Below, piece by piece: positions 10,796 through 23,164 of a DNA stretch of 64,000 nt (positions are counted from its first letter, which is position 1; each line of letters begins with the position of its first letter). The translations under genes were made by a program, and so were the position numbers. Source of the stretch: Dermatemys mawii (taxonomy: Eukaryota; Chordata; Testudines; Dermatemydidae); assembly GCA_007922305.1 (NCBI GenBank), contig ML677374.1, forward strand, positions 10,644,492-10,708,491, read 5' to 3'. Below the pieces are notes generated by a model. The model was not told the DNA's origin and did no database searches. It worked only from the letters and a program-made list of their open reading frames with translations.

Positions 10796-13700
10796 GTATA
10801 GTAGAACCTCAGAGTTAAACACCTCAGGAATAGAGATTGTTCATAAGTCTCAACAAACATTATGGTGATTCTTTCAAAAGTTTATAACTGAACATTGACT
10901 TACTAGAGCTTTGAAATTTTGCTATGCAGAAGAAAAATGCTTCTCTCTTTTTTTTGTAGTTTGTGTTTACCAGAGCTGTACTGCTTTTGTTTTTTTGCAG
11001 GGGGGAAGAGGAGAGGAGGTTTTCTGCTAGTGGCTGATTGCATATTTCCAGTTCCAAATGATGTGTGGGGTTGACTGCTCGGTTCGTAACTCTGGTGTCT
11101 GTAACTCAGAAGTTCTACACTATGAAATTGTTCAAGACAAATGAACATAAAACATAGCAATTGCTAATAGATTTAAGCCTTGCAGAGCTTATTAAAGAAA
11201 AACACTCAAATTGTATTTTACAATATTAAGTGTAATTTAGTTAATGGAATGCATGCTAACAGTACAATATGTTCTGTTGCTCCACAAAGAAACCACAATT
11301 AAAACCCATACTATCAGAACCTTGACACTATAATCCACAGTGCTGACTTCCTGTTCTCTCTACTGCTCAACTACCTGCAAAATTGAGTAAGTGATGAGGA
11401 AGAAAAATCATGAAAGTAATAGCTTCAATTGACACAAGATCTTTTTCTTTAACATGCATTAAGTTTTCTCTCTTTCCTTCTGAACAAGGTGTTCCCATTT
11501 TGAAAGCCATGTGCATAGCTAGGACTAACCAGCCTGCTGGCTGACTATCTCAACATACAGTATGTGAATGGACCCTGGCACCAGAATTACTTCCCTCATC
11601 CAACATTAAATAGTGATTGCTCCAGCTAAAGGCTGACTGTTTGGTACCTGTTCTTTGGATAAATGTGCTTTTGTCTCCAAAGCTGTCATACTTTTCACTA
11701 GTACTAAATTTTCTCTCTCACACACGCATATAAATTATTACTTTCATTAAAAGAATATTCATTTTTGACATAAGAAACTTAACTCCAACAGCTGCAGGTG
11801 GGAATGCTACACTGCAGCTTGGGTGAACTGTGCCAAGCAAATAACCAGTCTTTGTTCCAAACGCTTTCAATCTAAAGTCACAAGTGGGTGAAATACAGTA
11901 CAGAACGAACAATATCAAAACTGTCTTTCACACTGCCGGCCATTTTGTAAGAGAAAGATCCCATCACGGGCCACCTCTCTCTCCCACCAATCCAGTACCA
12001 CACTATATGATTCTCAGAATGTTTCATTCTGCAGACCAGCATGAAAGACCCAAGACGACCATGGTTCTGAGGACTGCCATTACACATGGAAGCTTCAGGG
12101 AACAGACTTGGGGTTTTTTGGGTTGTTTTTAAAAAAAGGATTGCTGAACTAAGGAAAGGAGGGCTGCTTTGTGAACAATAATGGGAAATTTCTCCAAGGA
12201 TCACATGAAAGAAAACAGAAGTGGATGTCACAGACAAGGGAGGGCAGATGGAGAAAATGAATGCAGAGGAGAAGCTTGATTCGTGCAGAGGAGAGAAAAA
12301 GGCTTCGGCAGATTCAAGAAAGAAAAGACACCGTCAAGGAAGTGGGAAAGGATGATCCGAGCTGCTGCATTGTGAATGGTCTGTTGCTGGGATAAAACTG
12401 CCATCACTGAGGTGACACCAGGCTTGGGTCTGACTTGTAAAGTGGTAATACCAAGAGACCTACCTCTCACTATTCTACATGTGTTACATAGCATATGAAT
12501 GAGAGAAGAGATCCACACTCCTCTGAGCTTTGCTCCTTCAAAGAGGTTTCTCTTTCCAAAACCATCAGAAATGGCATCTCTGCTCCCCTTATAATCTAGC
12601 ACTTGCCTTACTCCCACAGCTGCTTAGCCTTTAAATCACAACATAAGCATTCATGTGGCTGCCAGGTCTGGAAAATGCCAAAAAGGCATGTTTTATTTAT
12701 GGTGCTTGCCTCAGGGAGAAAAATAGTTAGGATTACTTCTATTCAACAGAAACACAGCTTGCTCCCTCCCTCCCCAACTGCCTTCTACTGACATAGGCTC
12801 TAACTTTCACCTTTGGATCTAAAACGTTCCAGCTCTCACCTCAGACATGAGGGTGATTGTTGGATTGGCTGTGCATGGGGTGTGGGTTTTTTAGTAAATT
12901 CTGGTGGAATAAATTGAGCTGCATTTGAATTATTGAGCACATGCAGCTCAGCAACTGCCATTAAGCTTCTTGCTCCTAGTTTTAGCATCGTATAATGTAT
13001 GACAAAAGCTGTTTGAACAAGTGTGGAGGGAGGAAAGGAACTATCATAAACTGACTATTTGAATGGTGTGGGGCGAAGGATTTGTCAATGTCTAACTGAA
13101 ACAAGGGCAAAATCATTCCACCAAAGTGGGACTGTAAACACTGTATTAATCCTTTTAGTGGGAATCTCCGCCACCTACGTTAAGTTTGACCAGGTTGTAT
13201 GGTATCTTACTTCTCACCCCTAGTCAATCATCTGTTACATAGAGGACCTAGGTTCCATCCACTCCCACTTGATAAGCTGAGGAAGGAAGCACTGCAACAA
13301 CAGAGCAAGGGAAGCATATCTTATGCATGACAGTCCCAACATACCATACCAAAGAGAGGAAGGCAGATCATTGACATCAATCAGTCATGATGCTCAACAA
13401 TATTTCAAGAGATACTGAGTAGTGGGGCAGAGTTCCCAGGCTAGGACTTCAGCCACTGATTTATTTTTCCCCCAAGGTACCAGAGCTCAAACCAAACACA
13501 TGTTCAGAAAGAAGACAACAGGAGCAGCATTGAACCCATTAAGTCAAAGAAAAACCGTACCTATCCTATTAATGCCTTTAATGTTTTAGTTAGAGACAGA
13601 AATGGTCTCACCACACACTATTGTAGATTAATTCTTTCTTCAAAACTTTCTGAAATCAGATTTTGGTTGAGAGGCTTTTGTGCACATCTTATTTGTTCAG

Positions 13701-14413
13701 ATTATGAAAAGACAAGTAAATATATTTTATTTCACAACATGACTATACATAATTTTGTTTCTTTTACACATTAAATGAAATACATAGATTACGTGGTTTA
13801 CATGGAATTGAAAAATATTGTACATAAGACACAGCAAGTACTACAGTATCCACAATATTAACTGAACGTTCACAAACTTATTTAAAATGTAAAAACAACT
13901 CCACACATTTGCAGACACTGAATATCTCCAACTTCCAATAAGTATCTAGGATTGATTTTTCAAAGGCATTCAGGATTATAATGCATAGAGACAACATCTT
14001 GCTGACAAAATGTAAAACATACTAAAATAAAAATCCTCTTATAAAAGTCCCACTGAAGCACTATCTGTAAACTCATACTAAACTCGTGAAAGTAAAATGA
14101 CCAAAAATTCTTGTCCTGGAAAGTAACATCCATCTGAAGATCTGTATAAAATAAATAAATATAATTCCCAGATCAGACTCAGTTTATTCACAGAAAGAAA
14201 AATGAAACAACCTTGAGGGTTTGTTTTTAAAAATTTTGAACAATTAGAAAAAATATAAAACCATCTTAGATGCGAGGGACAATCTAAAAAGCATTCTTTT
14301 TTGAACCTGTAAGTAACCATATAGATCAGCAGAACTACAAGGCTCAATTCTGCCAGTGACTACTTAAGCCACCTGGGTCCAAAGTGTCCTGGGCGCTCGC
14401 TCACAGAGGCTCT

Positions 14414-14577
14414 GGATGTGTTGGGAGAACTTCATGCTATATTCTGTCCTTTGTATCATTGCCCTTTCTGGCGGGTGATCAGTTGTATGACCTAGTACTT
14501 CTACACTGAGTGTTGCCACCCAAGAAGCACAAGGATCCTAAGCACAGGATATGGCATGAAGTTCTTCCAACACATCC
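14414..14577. repeat. 34-bp inverted repeat with 96-bp spacer
   Basis: The arm at 14414-14447 and the arm at 14544-14577 are reverse complements except at three positions, all transitions. In a plus-strand transcript all three would be G-U pairs, giving an unbroken 34-pair stem. There is no obvious target duplication outside the arms and I do not recognise the family. Confidence 0.8.
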
Positions 14578-15338
14578 ACAAACTCTAATTGACTTTGGCT
14601 GGAACTCAAGCAGTGGAAACCCGACCTCCATGGACATACTTCAGTCCAAATCTGATCCATTTGACCCCCAAACTAACCTTCATTACCTTACAACAGAGGG
14701 GACCAGGTGCAGACAACCCAAACTATCCACCACCAGGAACAGATCCACCATCAGACTTCGCAGACGCTATGATGGAGACAAACGTTTGCTTCCTGCACTA
14801 CCACTTCATGAGAATTCAAGAAATCTGTATAATGCAAACTATCAGCTTTGGCATGAGACTTTCACCACCAGCGCACCTGTCTCCTCTATCATCTTATTTT
14901 CCCCAGGTAATCCATAAGCCAGGGTGACCTGTGAAGATAAAGTGGGGGGAAGAGTGTGCCTCAGGACCACTAATGCTGGCTGAGGCCAAAAGGTCATAAC
15001 CTACCACCATGTTTATAGTATCATGTCCTAATTTAAGATGAAGAACAGGAAGAGATACACAGATATGACGTAGTCCTCAGGATTTAACAAGTCCACCAGT
15101 AAGCCCCTCAGAATCCCAAAGTATGGGCATCCTTGGCCTAAATTTATTAAATTCCTAAAAACAACCTGCAAGAACTATGAACTAATTGTGTAAATTGAGG
15201 TTACTTTTTAAAAATGACTAATGCTCTACAGGAGTAAAAGGAGAGTGGTGAAATAAAGGAAAATGCAAAGGAGGAGGGGAACAGCAGAAATAAGATGTCG
15301 CTGTCTGACTCAAGGACACCTCTTCAGTGTCTCGATAG

Positions 15339-15925
15339 CAGGGGTGGGCAAACTACGGCCCACGAGCCACGTCCAGCCCATGGGACTGTCCTGCCTGGCC
15401 CCCTGAGCTTCTGGCTGGGGAGGCTGCCATCGGCCCCACCTCTGCCTTCCCCCTCCCCCGGAACCTCAGTATGCTGCACTGACAGTGTTCTGGGGGATGG
15501 GGCAGCATGTCTGGCTCCATGTGGCTGCCAGACATGCTGCTGAGCAGCGTGGTCAGGGTGCCAGAGCCAGAGCCAGAGCCAGGGGGATGCATAATGGGCA
15601 GGGAGTCCCAGAGGGCAGTCTGGGAGCAGGCGGGGTTGGATGAAGCCTGGAGGTCCTGGAGTCTGGAGGAGGTGGTCAGGGGACAAGGAGCAGGGGGACT
15701 GAATGGGAGTGAGGTCCCAGAGGGGTGGTGGTCTCTGGAAGGGGTGGTCAGGAGACAAGGAGCAGGGGGATTTGGATGGGTCAGGGAATCTGAGTGGGAA
15801 GTGGAAGGGGGTTGGATAAGGGGCAGGGCCAGGCTGTTTGGGGAGGCACAGCCTTTCCTACCAGGCCCTCCATGCAATTTTGCAACCCCAATGTGGCCCT
15901 CAGGCCAAAAAGTTGCCCACCCCTG
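15339..15925. mobile_element. Complete non-autonomous hAT element
   Basis: The 587-bp element has inverted ends CAGGGGTGGGCAAACTA and AAGTTGCCCACCCCTG, flanked by CTCGATAG (15331-15338) and CTCTATAG (15926-15933). The duplicated octamers differ at one base, which is diagnostic of hAT. The GC-rich interior includes ACAAGGAGCAGGGGGA-type stretches also seen in the element at 34420 and a short run of CCAGAG units near 15561. The long frames reading through it are incidental, and no transposase is visible. Confidence 0.9.
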
Positions 15926-17469
15926 CTCTATAGCAACTGCCAGCTGCCAACAGATAACTTCCAGGGATTTTTAAAATTAAGGCAGTGTATTCTGGTTCTC
16001 AATGTAGATGTTGAAACTCCTTCATACAAGATAAACTTTCTGAACCTAGAGCCTTTAAGTAGACTATATATGTATGATTTAGAGGTTTACAACAAAAGAC
16101 AGTGAACAAGAATCCAGTCACAGTCATTACCTCAGTGTGTCTCCTCAGGTTAGTCACTTGATCTTCTTATGTCTCTTACAACTGGAAAACTGGAAGGGGG
16201 GAGGAGGATCTCACTGATATCGTCATTCATAACTAGAGTGGGGAAATAAGTTATGAAATAAAAAACCCTCCCAGTTCCATGTTTTTAATAAAAAGTGCAT
16301 GCTAAAAGCACTGGGAAGGATGCATTATAGAAAAATACAGCAGAACATGGATATTCAGTCAAGAAGCATAAAATATATTGGAAACCTTAAACAAGAGAAC
16401 TAGTCAATTTCTGCCATGACTTTTACAGGGTATAAATCAGGATAATTTGCCACCCAAAGTGTCAGTAAAATTCGATTTATTACTGTTTAACACAGTAACC
16501 ATTTAAAAAAATAAATGTAAAGTACCACTAACCCTTCTGAGTTTAGGAACGTGCCTGTGTTAAAATTGTACTAAAGCTAGCCAGGCTGTGTATCTGGTCA
16601 AATTAATGCATACTTGGATACACAGGAGGCTTTGGCTCTTACTTTCAAGGACTTGTATTACCCACTATGCTGACTGCAATGTCTCGTGGTTCAATCAATC
16701 GTCATTCTATATTTCAATTAGATTTCCACGTACATGGGTAGATCCTCTTTAGGGACTCACTTAAGATTCAAGGAAGAGTTCCTGTAAATATAACAGACTG
16801 AACTTTGTATTTGTTGGAATGCTTTCAAGTTATGCCTATTTGTCTAAACCGAAAAAAAAAAATCATATAAGCTAAAGCAAACCTCACTACAAGAATTCAG
16901 AAACCAATTGCTGATGATCATGACAGAATTACATTCTTCAACTGAAATTTTCCACACGACATTCCTAAACAATTGCTGCACTTGGGAGCACTATAACAAC
17001 TGAACAGACATGGTTACTTTATATAGCAGTGTTTGTGTCTCAAAGTTTTACCCCTGTAATCTCAAACTCTTCTTTCTGTATAGGTTCCAGAAATTAAATC
17101 CCCTCCCCCCATACATTTCTCCCCTAACATAGGAGAGAGACGCTCTAAAAAGCATTGCCCTGGCAAGTGTTCACAATCATTTTCATGGGTTAGCATTAAT
17201 CCAATTAGTCCCAAATAGCTACAGGCTCATTTGTTCCAGTCATCTGAATCTTTTGAGACTCCAGAATGGATGATTAATTGAACTAGATTTTACAATTGAC
17301 CATATATGGAATATTTAAGTGTCTGTACCAGCCAAACATGCATACATTAGGATACAGAATGTTCAGTTTCTGCAGCATATCTTGGCTAGCTATGTTCAAG
17401 AGGAAAATTACTAAAGAAAGTCAGTGATCAAGATTTCAAATAATGTTGATATACACAAGCTATGTAAAT

Positions 17470-17700
17470 AATAGGGATAGTCTAGTGGTTTGAGCACAAG
17501 CATGGGGAACCAGGATCTCCTGCATGATCACCCCAGCTCAAACACTATCTGTTAGACAAGTCATTTAATCTGCCTAACTCGGCTGCCGTATCTGTAAAAT
17601 AGAAAGGCTAGCTAGTGACTTGAAACAGCTATTGTGAGAATTCAGTTGTCAATATTTGTAAACAGTTTTGAAGATTAAAGAACACCACTCCCAGCTATGT
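17470..17700 (+). repeat. Near full-length MIR SINE
   Basis: The sequence runs through the MIR layout. It has a tRNA-derived head (AGTCTAGTGGTTTGAGCACA), a middle with GACAAGTCATTTAATCTGCC and TATCTGTAAAATAGAAAGGC, and a tail TATTGTGAGAATTCAG followed by ATTTGTAAACAGTTTTGAAG. It is diverged but in one piece. Confidence 0.8.
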
Positions 17701-19060
17701 ATTTTAATTATTTTTACAATGCACAATTCCCACTGACAGTGAGTAATGCATGTGTAGAGAGAAGAGACTTCAAAATGTCCATACCTGGCTCTAAGAACTA
17801 CATATTTAAAAAGTCACCATAGCACATTTACAATTCAGTTTGACTCTGATCCAGCAAAGCACTTAAACACATTCTTAATGTCAAACATATCCCATCAAAG
17901 TCTATGGGTTTGTTTGTTGGATTGGGGCTTACATGAATTACCTTTTAAGATACATTTCCCCCCCTTTTGAATTACACTGCAAATGCAAATTGATACTTCT
18001 GCTCAGTCTCAATGACCCATCTGAATAATTATACAAAAGACCTAGTATATAATAATTGTGTTTGATAAAAGATGTTACAGAAAGGTAATAGGTCTAGAAA
18101 TACAAAAATACACTCAATGTGCCATTCTTCATTTATGCCCTCAAACAAATCCACACACCATTTACTGGGGATTTTTGTGCAGCTCAATTGAGATACATTA
18201 AAATATCTTTCACACACAACACTGGCTATGTGGAGAGCTTTAGGGTTCATAGGTGTCCCATGTGGAACAAATAAATCATAAACCTCCTCCCTGAGTGTCT
18301 GGCAAGAGATCCCCAAGTCCCTGCACTAGTCTCCGCTTCAGTGAGTGCTTGAAGCTGGGAAAGCCAAAGAAAGAAAAGATACCTACAACTTTCAGGTTAA
18401 TTAATTTATTCTTTGTTGTTACCATACTAGATTGTATAGTATTTCCCCAATAGATTCCCTACATCTCTACACAATCTGTAAGGGGGACTCCAGGACATTT
18501 TTGCTATAAAAATTTGAATCTTATTGCTTCTACCCTGGGCAATACTTTTTGAAAAAAAGCTACATGCTATGTTGAATGTAAAGAACAGATCAGGAATTAA
18601 GGGTTAGGTTTCAAAACGGTTTGCAAAAACAAATCAAGAGTCTCAACGGAAAAGCAGGAACAGGGAAGGGCAGAGGGAAAGAAGTAAACTGTGCCAGTGG
18701 CTAATGGCCAGCCTGCATCATCAGTCAACAAAGAAGCTAGTACCTTCCCAGGGGAACAAAATCTTGGCACACATTAGACAAAAATGTGTTATTTATGTCC
18801 CAACAAATTCCAACCATTAATTGCCACCTATTTTAATCCACTATTTAGCTGCCTGTTCAGGCAAGGTGTTCCACACTGTATCATAGCCTCATGTATTGTG
18901 GAATTTAGGCAAAGAGAGCCATTATGACAGCACAAGGAAGGCTCATTGCCTCATTTTGTTACATTCTTGGGTCCTACAAATCCGTAGTTACCTTTGAAGA
19001 AGCAACTGCCAACTTGTTTGGACACTAAAACGTACCTTCCTTAAAGTAAAATACAGAAGC

Positions 19061-19232
19061 TCCCTGACTTATGGAAGTATTCCATTCCAAAATACCTTGC
19101 GTAAATCGGAATTTGCGTAAGTCTAAGAGTTTCTCTGATCATTACACAAAAAATCAACACTCCTATTTTTAGCTTACGGAGCTTTTTCCGTAAGTGCGGA
19201 TTTCCGTAACTTGGATTTCTGTAAGTCGGGAA
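19061..19232. mobile_element. Small inverted-repeat DNA element
   Basis: The left end, AGCTCCCTGACTTATG, and the right end, CTGTAAGTCGGGAAG, are imperfect inverted repeats. The interior repeats the theme CGTAAATCGGAATTTGCGTA against CTTACGGAGC and TCCGTAAGTGCGGATTTCCG. This looks like a MITE; the superfamily is not assigned because I cannot see a clear target duplication. Confidence 0.55.
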
Positions 19233-19314
19233 GTGTCCGTAAACTTCATCCCATTCCTTGTGGGTGTCTTTTATAGATACACAATTTTAAAATTTAACAC
19301 TTGGCACTTTTCAT

Positions 19315-19480
19315 ATTAAGCTCTCAAAATATGTCACAAAGATGAGGAGGTATTGTTATTTCCTTTTTAAAGATGTGAAAGAAACACAAAGAGGTTAAGC
19401 AACTTGCCCACAGCCACACAAGTCAGCTGGAAAACCAATAATAGGATCCAGGTCTCTCTTTGCTCTGTTCAAACCACTGG
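19315..19480 (+). repeat. MIR-family SINE fragment
   Basis: MIR landmarks appear in order: GAGGAGGTATTGTTATTTCC, AAAGAGGTTAAGCAACTTGC, CCACAGCCACACAAGTCAG, and GGATCCAGGTCTCTC. The tRNA-like head is missing. Confidence 0.7.
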
Positions 19481-20013
19481 TCAATGCATATACGTAGGTT
19501 TTAAAGAGACTAATAATTTTAATGCAAATATTTGGGCATGCAGCAACCTAAAAAAAAAATTAAACAGAACTCAATTCTTAACAATTTTTTTCCCCCAAGT
19601 CATCACAATTAGCAGAGATTTCACTGTAATCCAGGTTTTGCACTTTGCACACTGAAAACATTTGGAATTTTTTAAAAAAATATTCCACTCACTATTAACA
19701 GGTTCCTTTCGGCATCACTGGAGAACCAAAAAATGATAGGCATCCTCTCCAAAGATGCTGCGGAAGATGCACCATACTTTTAGACATCTACATTTTGGGG
19801 CTAAACAGGCTGCACTTACAGTTCCTTTGACAACAGGCAGGGCAGCACGACATTCATAACAAAACTATGTTGATGACAAAAAACAAGCACATGATCCATG
19901 TATCAGAATGGAACAGAGGCCCTGATGTTTATCCAGATTAACAAGAGATTCTGCACAGAAAAGGACTGTAGTGTCTGAGCACGTGTAAGGTGACAAAGTG
20001 GTATAAATTCTTA

Positions 20014-20268
20014 GGGTATGTCTACACTTTAATGGTGCAGCTGCACTGCTATAGCACTTCAATTTAGACACTACCTACACCAACGGCATAGGTAATCCAC
20101 CTCCCCAGGAGGCAGTAGCTAGGTCAGCAGAAGAATTCTTCTACTGCTGTCTACACTGGGGTTAGGTTGGTATGTTTCTCAGGTGTATGTTTCTCAAGAG
20201 GTGTGGATTTTTCATGCCCTGAGAAACGTAGCTATTCATATGTAAGTTCCTAGCGTAGACCAACCTTT
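20014..20268. mobile_element. Harbinger-like MITE
   Basis: The element starts GGGTATGTCTACACTT just after the trinucleotide TTA (20011-20013) and ends around CTAGCGTAGACCAACC, an eroded inverted copy of the start. It has internal palindromes, for example GAAGAATTCTTC and GTGTGGATTTTTCATGCCCTG. The 3-bp TTA/TAA target and the TGTCTACAC ends are typical of PIF/Harbinger MITEs, abundant in turtles. The right boundary is approximate. Confidence 0.65.
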
Positions 20269-20352
20269 GACTAGACAGAGATAGAGAAATAGGCAGATAG
20301 GAGGAGAGATCTGCAGGGACATAACTGACTAGAGATAGGGGGTTTAACTAAT

Positions 20353-20645
20353 GGCTTGTCTACACAGGGACATCCAGGAGAATTAATCTGAATTAACTAA
20401 AAGTGTGACTACGAAGTGTATTAGTTAAGCCGAATTAAAACCCTGTGAGAACATCTTCATTCAAAATTGCAATGGCTTTAATTCAGTCTGGACGTGAACT
20501 AAACTAAACTGAATTAAGATTACTTCAATTCTGAACAACAGCATCCAAAGAGATTTAATGAAGTTTAACTAATCCATTTTAAAGTCACATGCTTAATTAT
20601 CTGGATTCATTTTCTTGGATGTGCCTGGGTATAAAAGCCCTAAGA
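20353..20645. mobile_element. Degraded Harbinger-like element
   Basis: This begins GGCTTGTCTACACAGGGA, a TGTCTACAC-type end like the element at 20014, and continues with repeated GAATTAA motifs (AGGAGAATTAATCTGAATTA, AAACTGAATTAAG). The right end near GTGCCTGGGTATAAAAGCCC is eroded. Boundaries are approximate. Confidence 0.45.
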
Positions 20646-20973
20646 AAGGTTCTATGGTCAATGACAAAAAATTCAGTGTATACAGGTGTTTGGAGTCATT
20701 ATACAACTATACAGCACTTATTAAATATATAAGAGGGTTAACAGATCAGTGTTTTGTTTTTTCAAATTTAGGACTGTGAATTGTAATTTGTCTAAACATA
20801 TTAATGTAATGTAACATAGAACGTAGCCTGAATTTGTTAGATGTTCTTTTGGTCATAAAAAGGGAAATAACTGAAGAATTATAATACAGATTTGTAATGC
20901 AGATTCTCAATAAAGCTAATTTTTGAAAAAAACAATCACAACCAACATGAACATTTAGGACATCTTCCCTTAT

Positions 20974-21470
20974 TTATTTAAATTACCAGGTATTTCTGAG
21001 TTGCATTGTCAATATCTTTGTACCAGAGTTGTATTTGGCCTTACAGAGTGATCAATCCAGCAGAAGTGACTAAAACCATTACACTAGCTGGTAAAATTGA
21101 AGCCACAGATGTTCTCAAATGGTGCTAGCACCACTAGCAGCCATGACTTTGCTCGAGCGTGAGTGAAAGTTGCACTGTCCACTCTTCAGACCCTGCTGTT
21201 ACAGAAAAGGCACCAAGCAGGTGGGCACCTTTCAGAAGATGTCAAGTTAAGATACCTGAGCCAACAATCTTGTCTCAGGCTAGTTTTTCAAGATATCATC
21301 ATGTAACAGGTTCCCATTTGCTGAACAGCTAAGCATTAGCCAACATTTCAGCAGGTCAATTCCAGTGCATTTCAGCAGCAATGCATTTCCAGAGACATAT
21401 TGCAAAAGATAATATTTAAAGCAACTGTTGTCTAGAAAAGACTTTCAATGCACTTTCTGAAAAGAATAAC
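20974..21470 (-). other. KCTD7: Candidate KCTD7 3' UTR
   Basis: This runs from the KCTD7 stop codon to the first good AATAAA on the minus strand (TTTATT at 20974-20979 on the plus strand). It is repeat-free and AT-rich. The end is uncertain: vertebrate KCTD7 transcripts may have longer 3' UTRs and other signals lie further on. Confidence 0.35.
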
Positions 21471-21847
21471 TCACCACCAAGTAATCTTGAATTCATAGAT
21501 GGGGCGCTTGCAGTAATAATGGTTTATCAGATGTTTATCACACACACCAATGCACTGATGATCCACAGTAATTCCCTTGTCTGACAGGTCTGTCACAATA
21601 CAGTGCAGAAGATCATATACATCAGCTACAGCCTCCCAGGGGCCAAAAGATACATCTACTTCACAATGATGTTCAAACAGTTTTGTCTCGCTTTCACTTC
21701 TTTCAAAACGTAGAGAGTTGAAAAGGGGACACTCATAAGGGGTGATGGGCATTTCTTCTTTGAAAACACAGATCTTCAACTTTGCAAATCTTGCTTTTCT
21801 CTGCATGGCTCTAAGCTTAGCTATTTCAATTATCCGTTCCAAGTGTT
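21471..21847 (-). CDS. KCTD7: KCTD7 coding exon 4 (C-terminus)
   Basis: This 377-nt exon encodes the C-terminal half of KCTD7 and ends in IYEFKITWW and TGA (21473-21471). The acceptor is TTCTGTTGTCTAG (AG at 21849-21848). The first two bases complete a glutamate codon split after the previous exon, giving YYK-EHLERIIEIAKL across the junction. Conserved blocks visible are ARFAKLKICVFKEEMPITPY, SLRFERSESETKLFEHHCEV and SFGPWEAVADVYDLLHCIVT. This is the region after the BTB/T1 domain that forms the KCTD C-terminal fold. With the other three exons it gives 289 aa, the human length. KCTD7 loss in people causes progressive myoclonic epilepsy type 3; this copy looks intact. Confidence 0.97.
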
Positions 21848-22985
21848 CTAGACAACAGAAGTGATAAACAGTGAATGTCATGTGAGGATCAGAACCCGAT
21901 GTTTTCACGTGGAATCTAATTACTGCATCAAAGTGGCATGAATTATTCTTAAAACAATGCCAGAAGCAACAATAGCTATACTCAAGGGTTGCTTGCAGCT
22001 ACATATAGCCTAGAATAATGAAAATAGCCATATTTGTGTTGAGAGTTGAGTGTCTGTGCTATATATATATGCCTTAAGATTGTGTTTAACTGGAATTTAA
22101 GATTGCAAGCTTTATGATGACTGCTTCAGCGGTATGCATAAAATTCAAGTTGTGAAATAACCAAAGGATCACAAGCCTGAGAAAACTCAGATTTTTTGCT
22201 CTTTAAGTTAGGTGTGAAGTCACATTTATGGCATTATTCTCTTCAATTCAAGGTCTGTCTTATGCTGGCTTATTTTTAATATAAACAGCATTGAGATAAG
22301 ATCTCTTGGTGATGCTGTTATGTGCCTACAAGGAACAATGCAAAGCACAGTAGTTTTGCTATTGTCTCAAAACACTGATTGTGTCACTTGTAAGCTCTTT
22401 GAGGCAGGGGCCGGTTTATTGAATGTTGATAAAGTATTTAGCCCATTTAGGCATAATACACATAATAATAAATAGCGGCTGAAACATTTCCTAAAGACCT
22501 TAAACACACAACCTCTTACCCAAGGAAAAAGATGCAGGGCCTCAAGAGAACCACCAATGCAGACTCAAAGAAACAGTTCTGTTCAAGAATCTTCTCTTGA
22601 ACTTTATGGGCCTGATCGTCTCTTATTTAAGAAAAACACTCATCACCTTGAATGATGCAGGTGGAACTGCTCAACTGTGTGGGAGCTTCAAAGATGTAAA
22701 GAGCTAGGATGTTATAGTGTAACTACCCAAAAGCAAAGCCAAAAATTGAAGCTTGGAAATGGAAATTAGGAGCCTAAATAAGTTTGAGGATCTGGGTCAA
22801 AATTACTCCAGTGAATAGGAAATAGCATCAAAGCCACAAGAATTTCCTCCTGTTCATGAAAACCTCCTTTGCGTATTTACCTCAGAACACTTAAGACTAT
22901 TAGAAAGTAAATTCATTCTTTTGAGCATTATTTATACGCCACATACCAAGCTACAATATACATCGTCACTATTCTTTAAATTTAC
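21848..22985 (-). other. KCTD7: KCTD7 intron 3
   Basis: This is a 1,138-bp intron with a GTAAAT donor and a TTGTCTAG acceptor on the minus strand. Around 22385-22475 is a short stretch (TTGTAAGCTCTTTGAGGCAG, then ATAATAATAAATAG) resembling the 3' end of a widespread reptile L3/CR1-type repeat. The rest is unique. Confidence 0.9.
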
Positions 22986-23164
22986 CTTTGTAATATGGCA
23001 TTAAGCCCAGGAAAGATTGTCTAACTTTTTCTCCTTTAAGAGGCTGGACTTCCTCTAGATGGTCCAGCAATGGTCCTATGGAATAATACTGAGCTTCCTT
23101 GTAAACTGACTTCACCCGTCCTTTTGGTGGCAGGTCACCAGATCGCAGAAAGTTAAGTATGTCT
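22986..23164 (-). CDS. KCTD7: KCTD7 coding exon 3
   Basis: This 179-nt exon has acceptor CATCTGTTTAG (AG at 23166-23165) and donor AAAG|GTAAAT. The first base completes a glycine codon (TTT GG|A) and the last base begins a glutamate codon. It encodes the end of the BTB/T1 domain: DILNFLRSGDLPP, then VYKEAQYYSIGPLLDHLEEV, LKGEKVRQSFLGLMPYYK. The BTB domain mediates homo-oligomerisation and cullin-3 binding. The phases agree with both neighbours. Confidence 0.97.

Larger units (their letters stand above)
9260..20973. other. Intergenic region between KCTD7 and RABGEF1
   Basis: This is about 11.7 kb with no exon I can support. It holds a GC-rich element end (9410-9640), a fold-back element (9656-9945), three hAT or hAT-like copies, two MIRs and two Harbinger-like elements, each listed where boundaries are visible. 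The long plus-strand frames at 8.7-9.5 and 15.3-16.1 kb fall in GC-rich sequence or transposon sequence and are not genes. The frame at 14510-14917 has no recognisable homology or splice context. Confidence 0.75.

Noticed and set aside
14510..14917. 135-codon plus-strand frame
   Set aside because: It has no recognised protein similarity and begins inside the spacer of the 34-bp inverted repeat. A decayed retrocopy is possible but cannot be supported.
15295..16105. Frames of 82-174 codons at 15.3-16.1 kb
   Set aside because: Most of this sequence is inside a complete non-autonomous hAT element with inverted ends and target duplication. The composition is GC-rich repeat, and no transposase motif is present.
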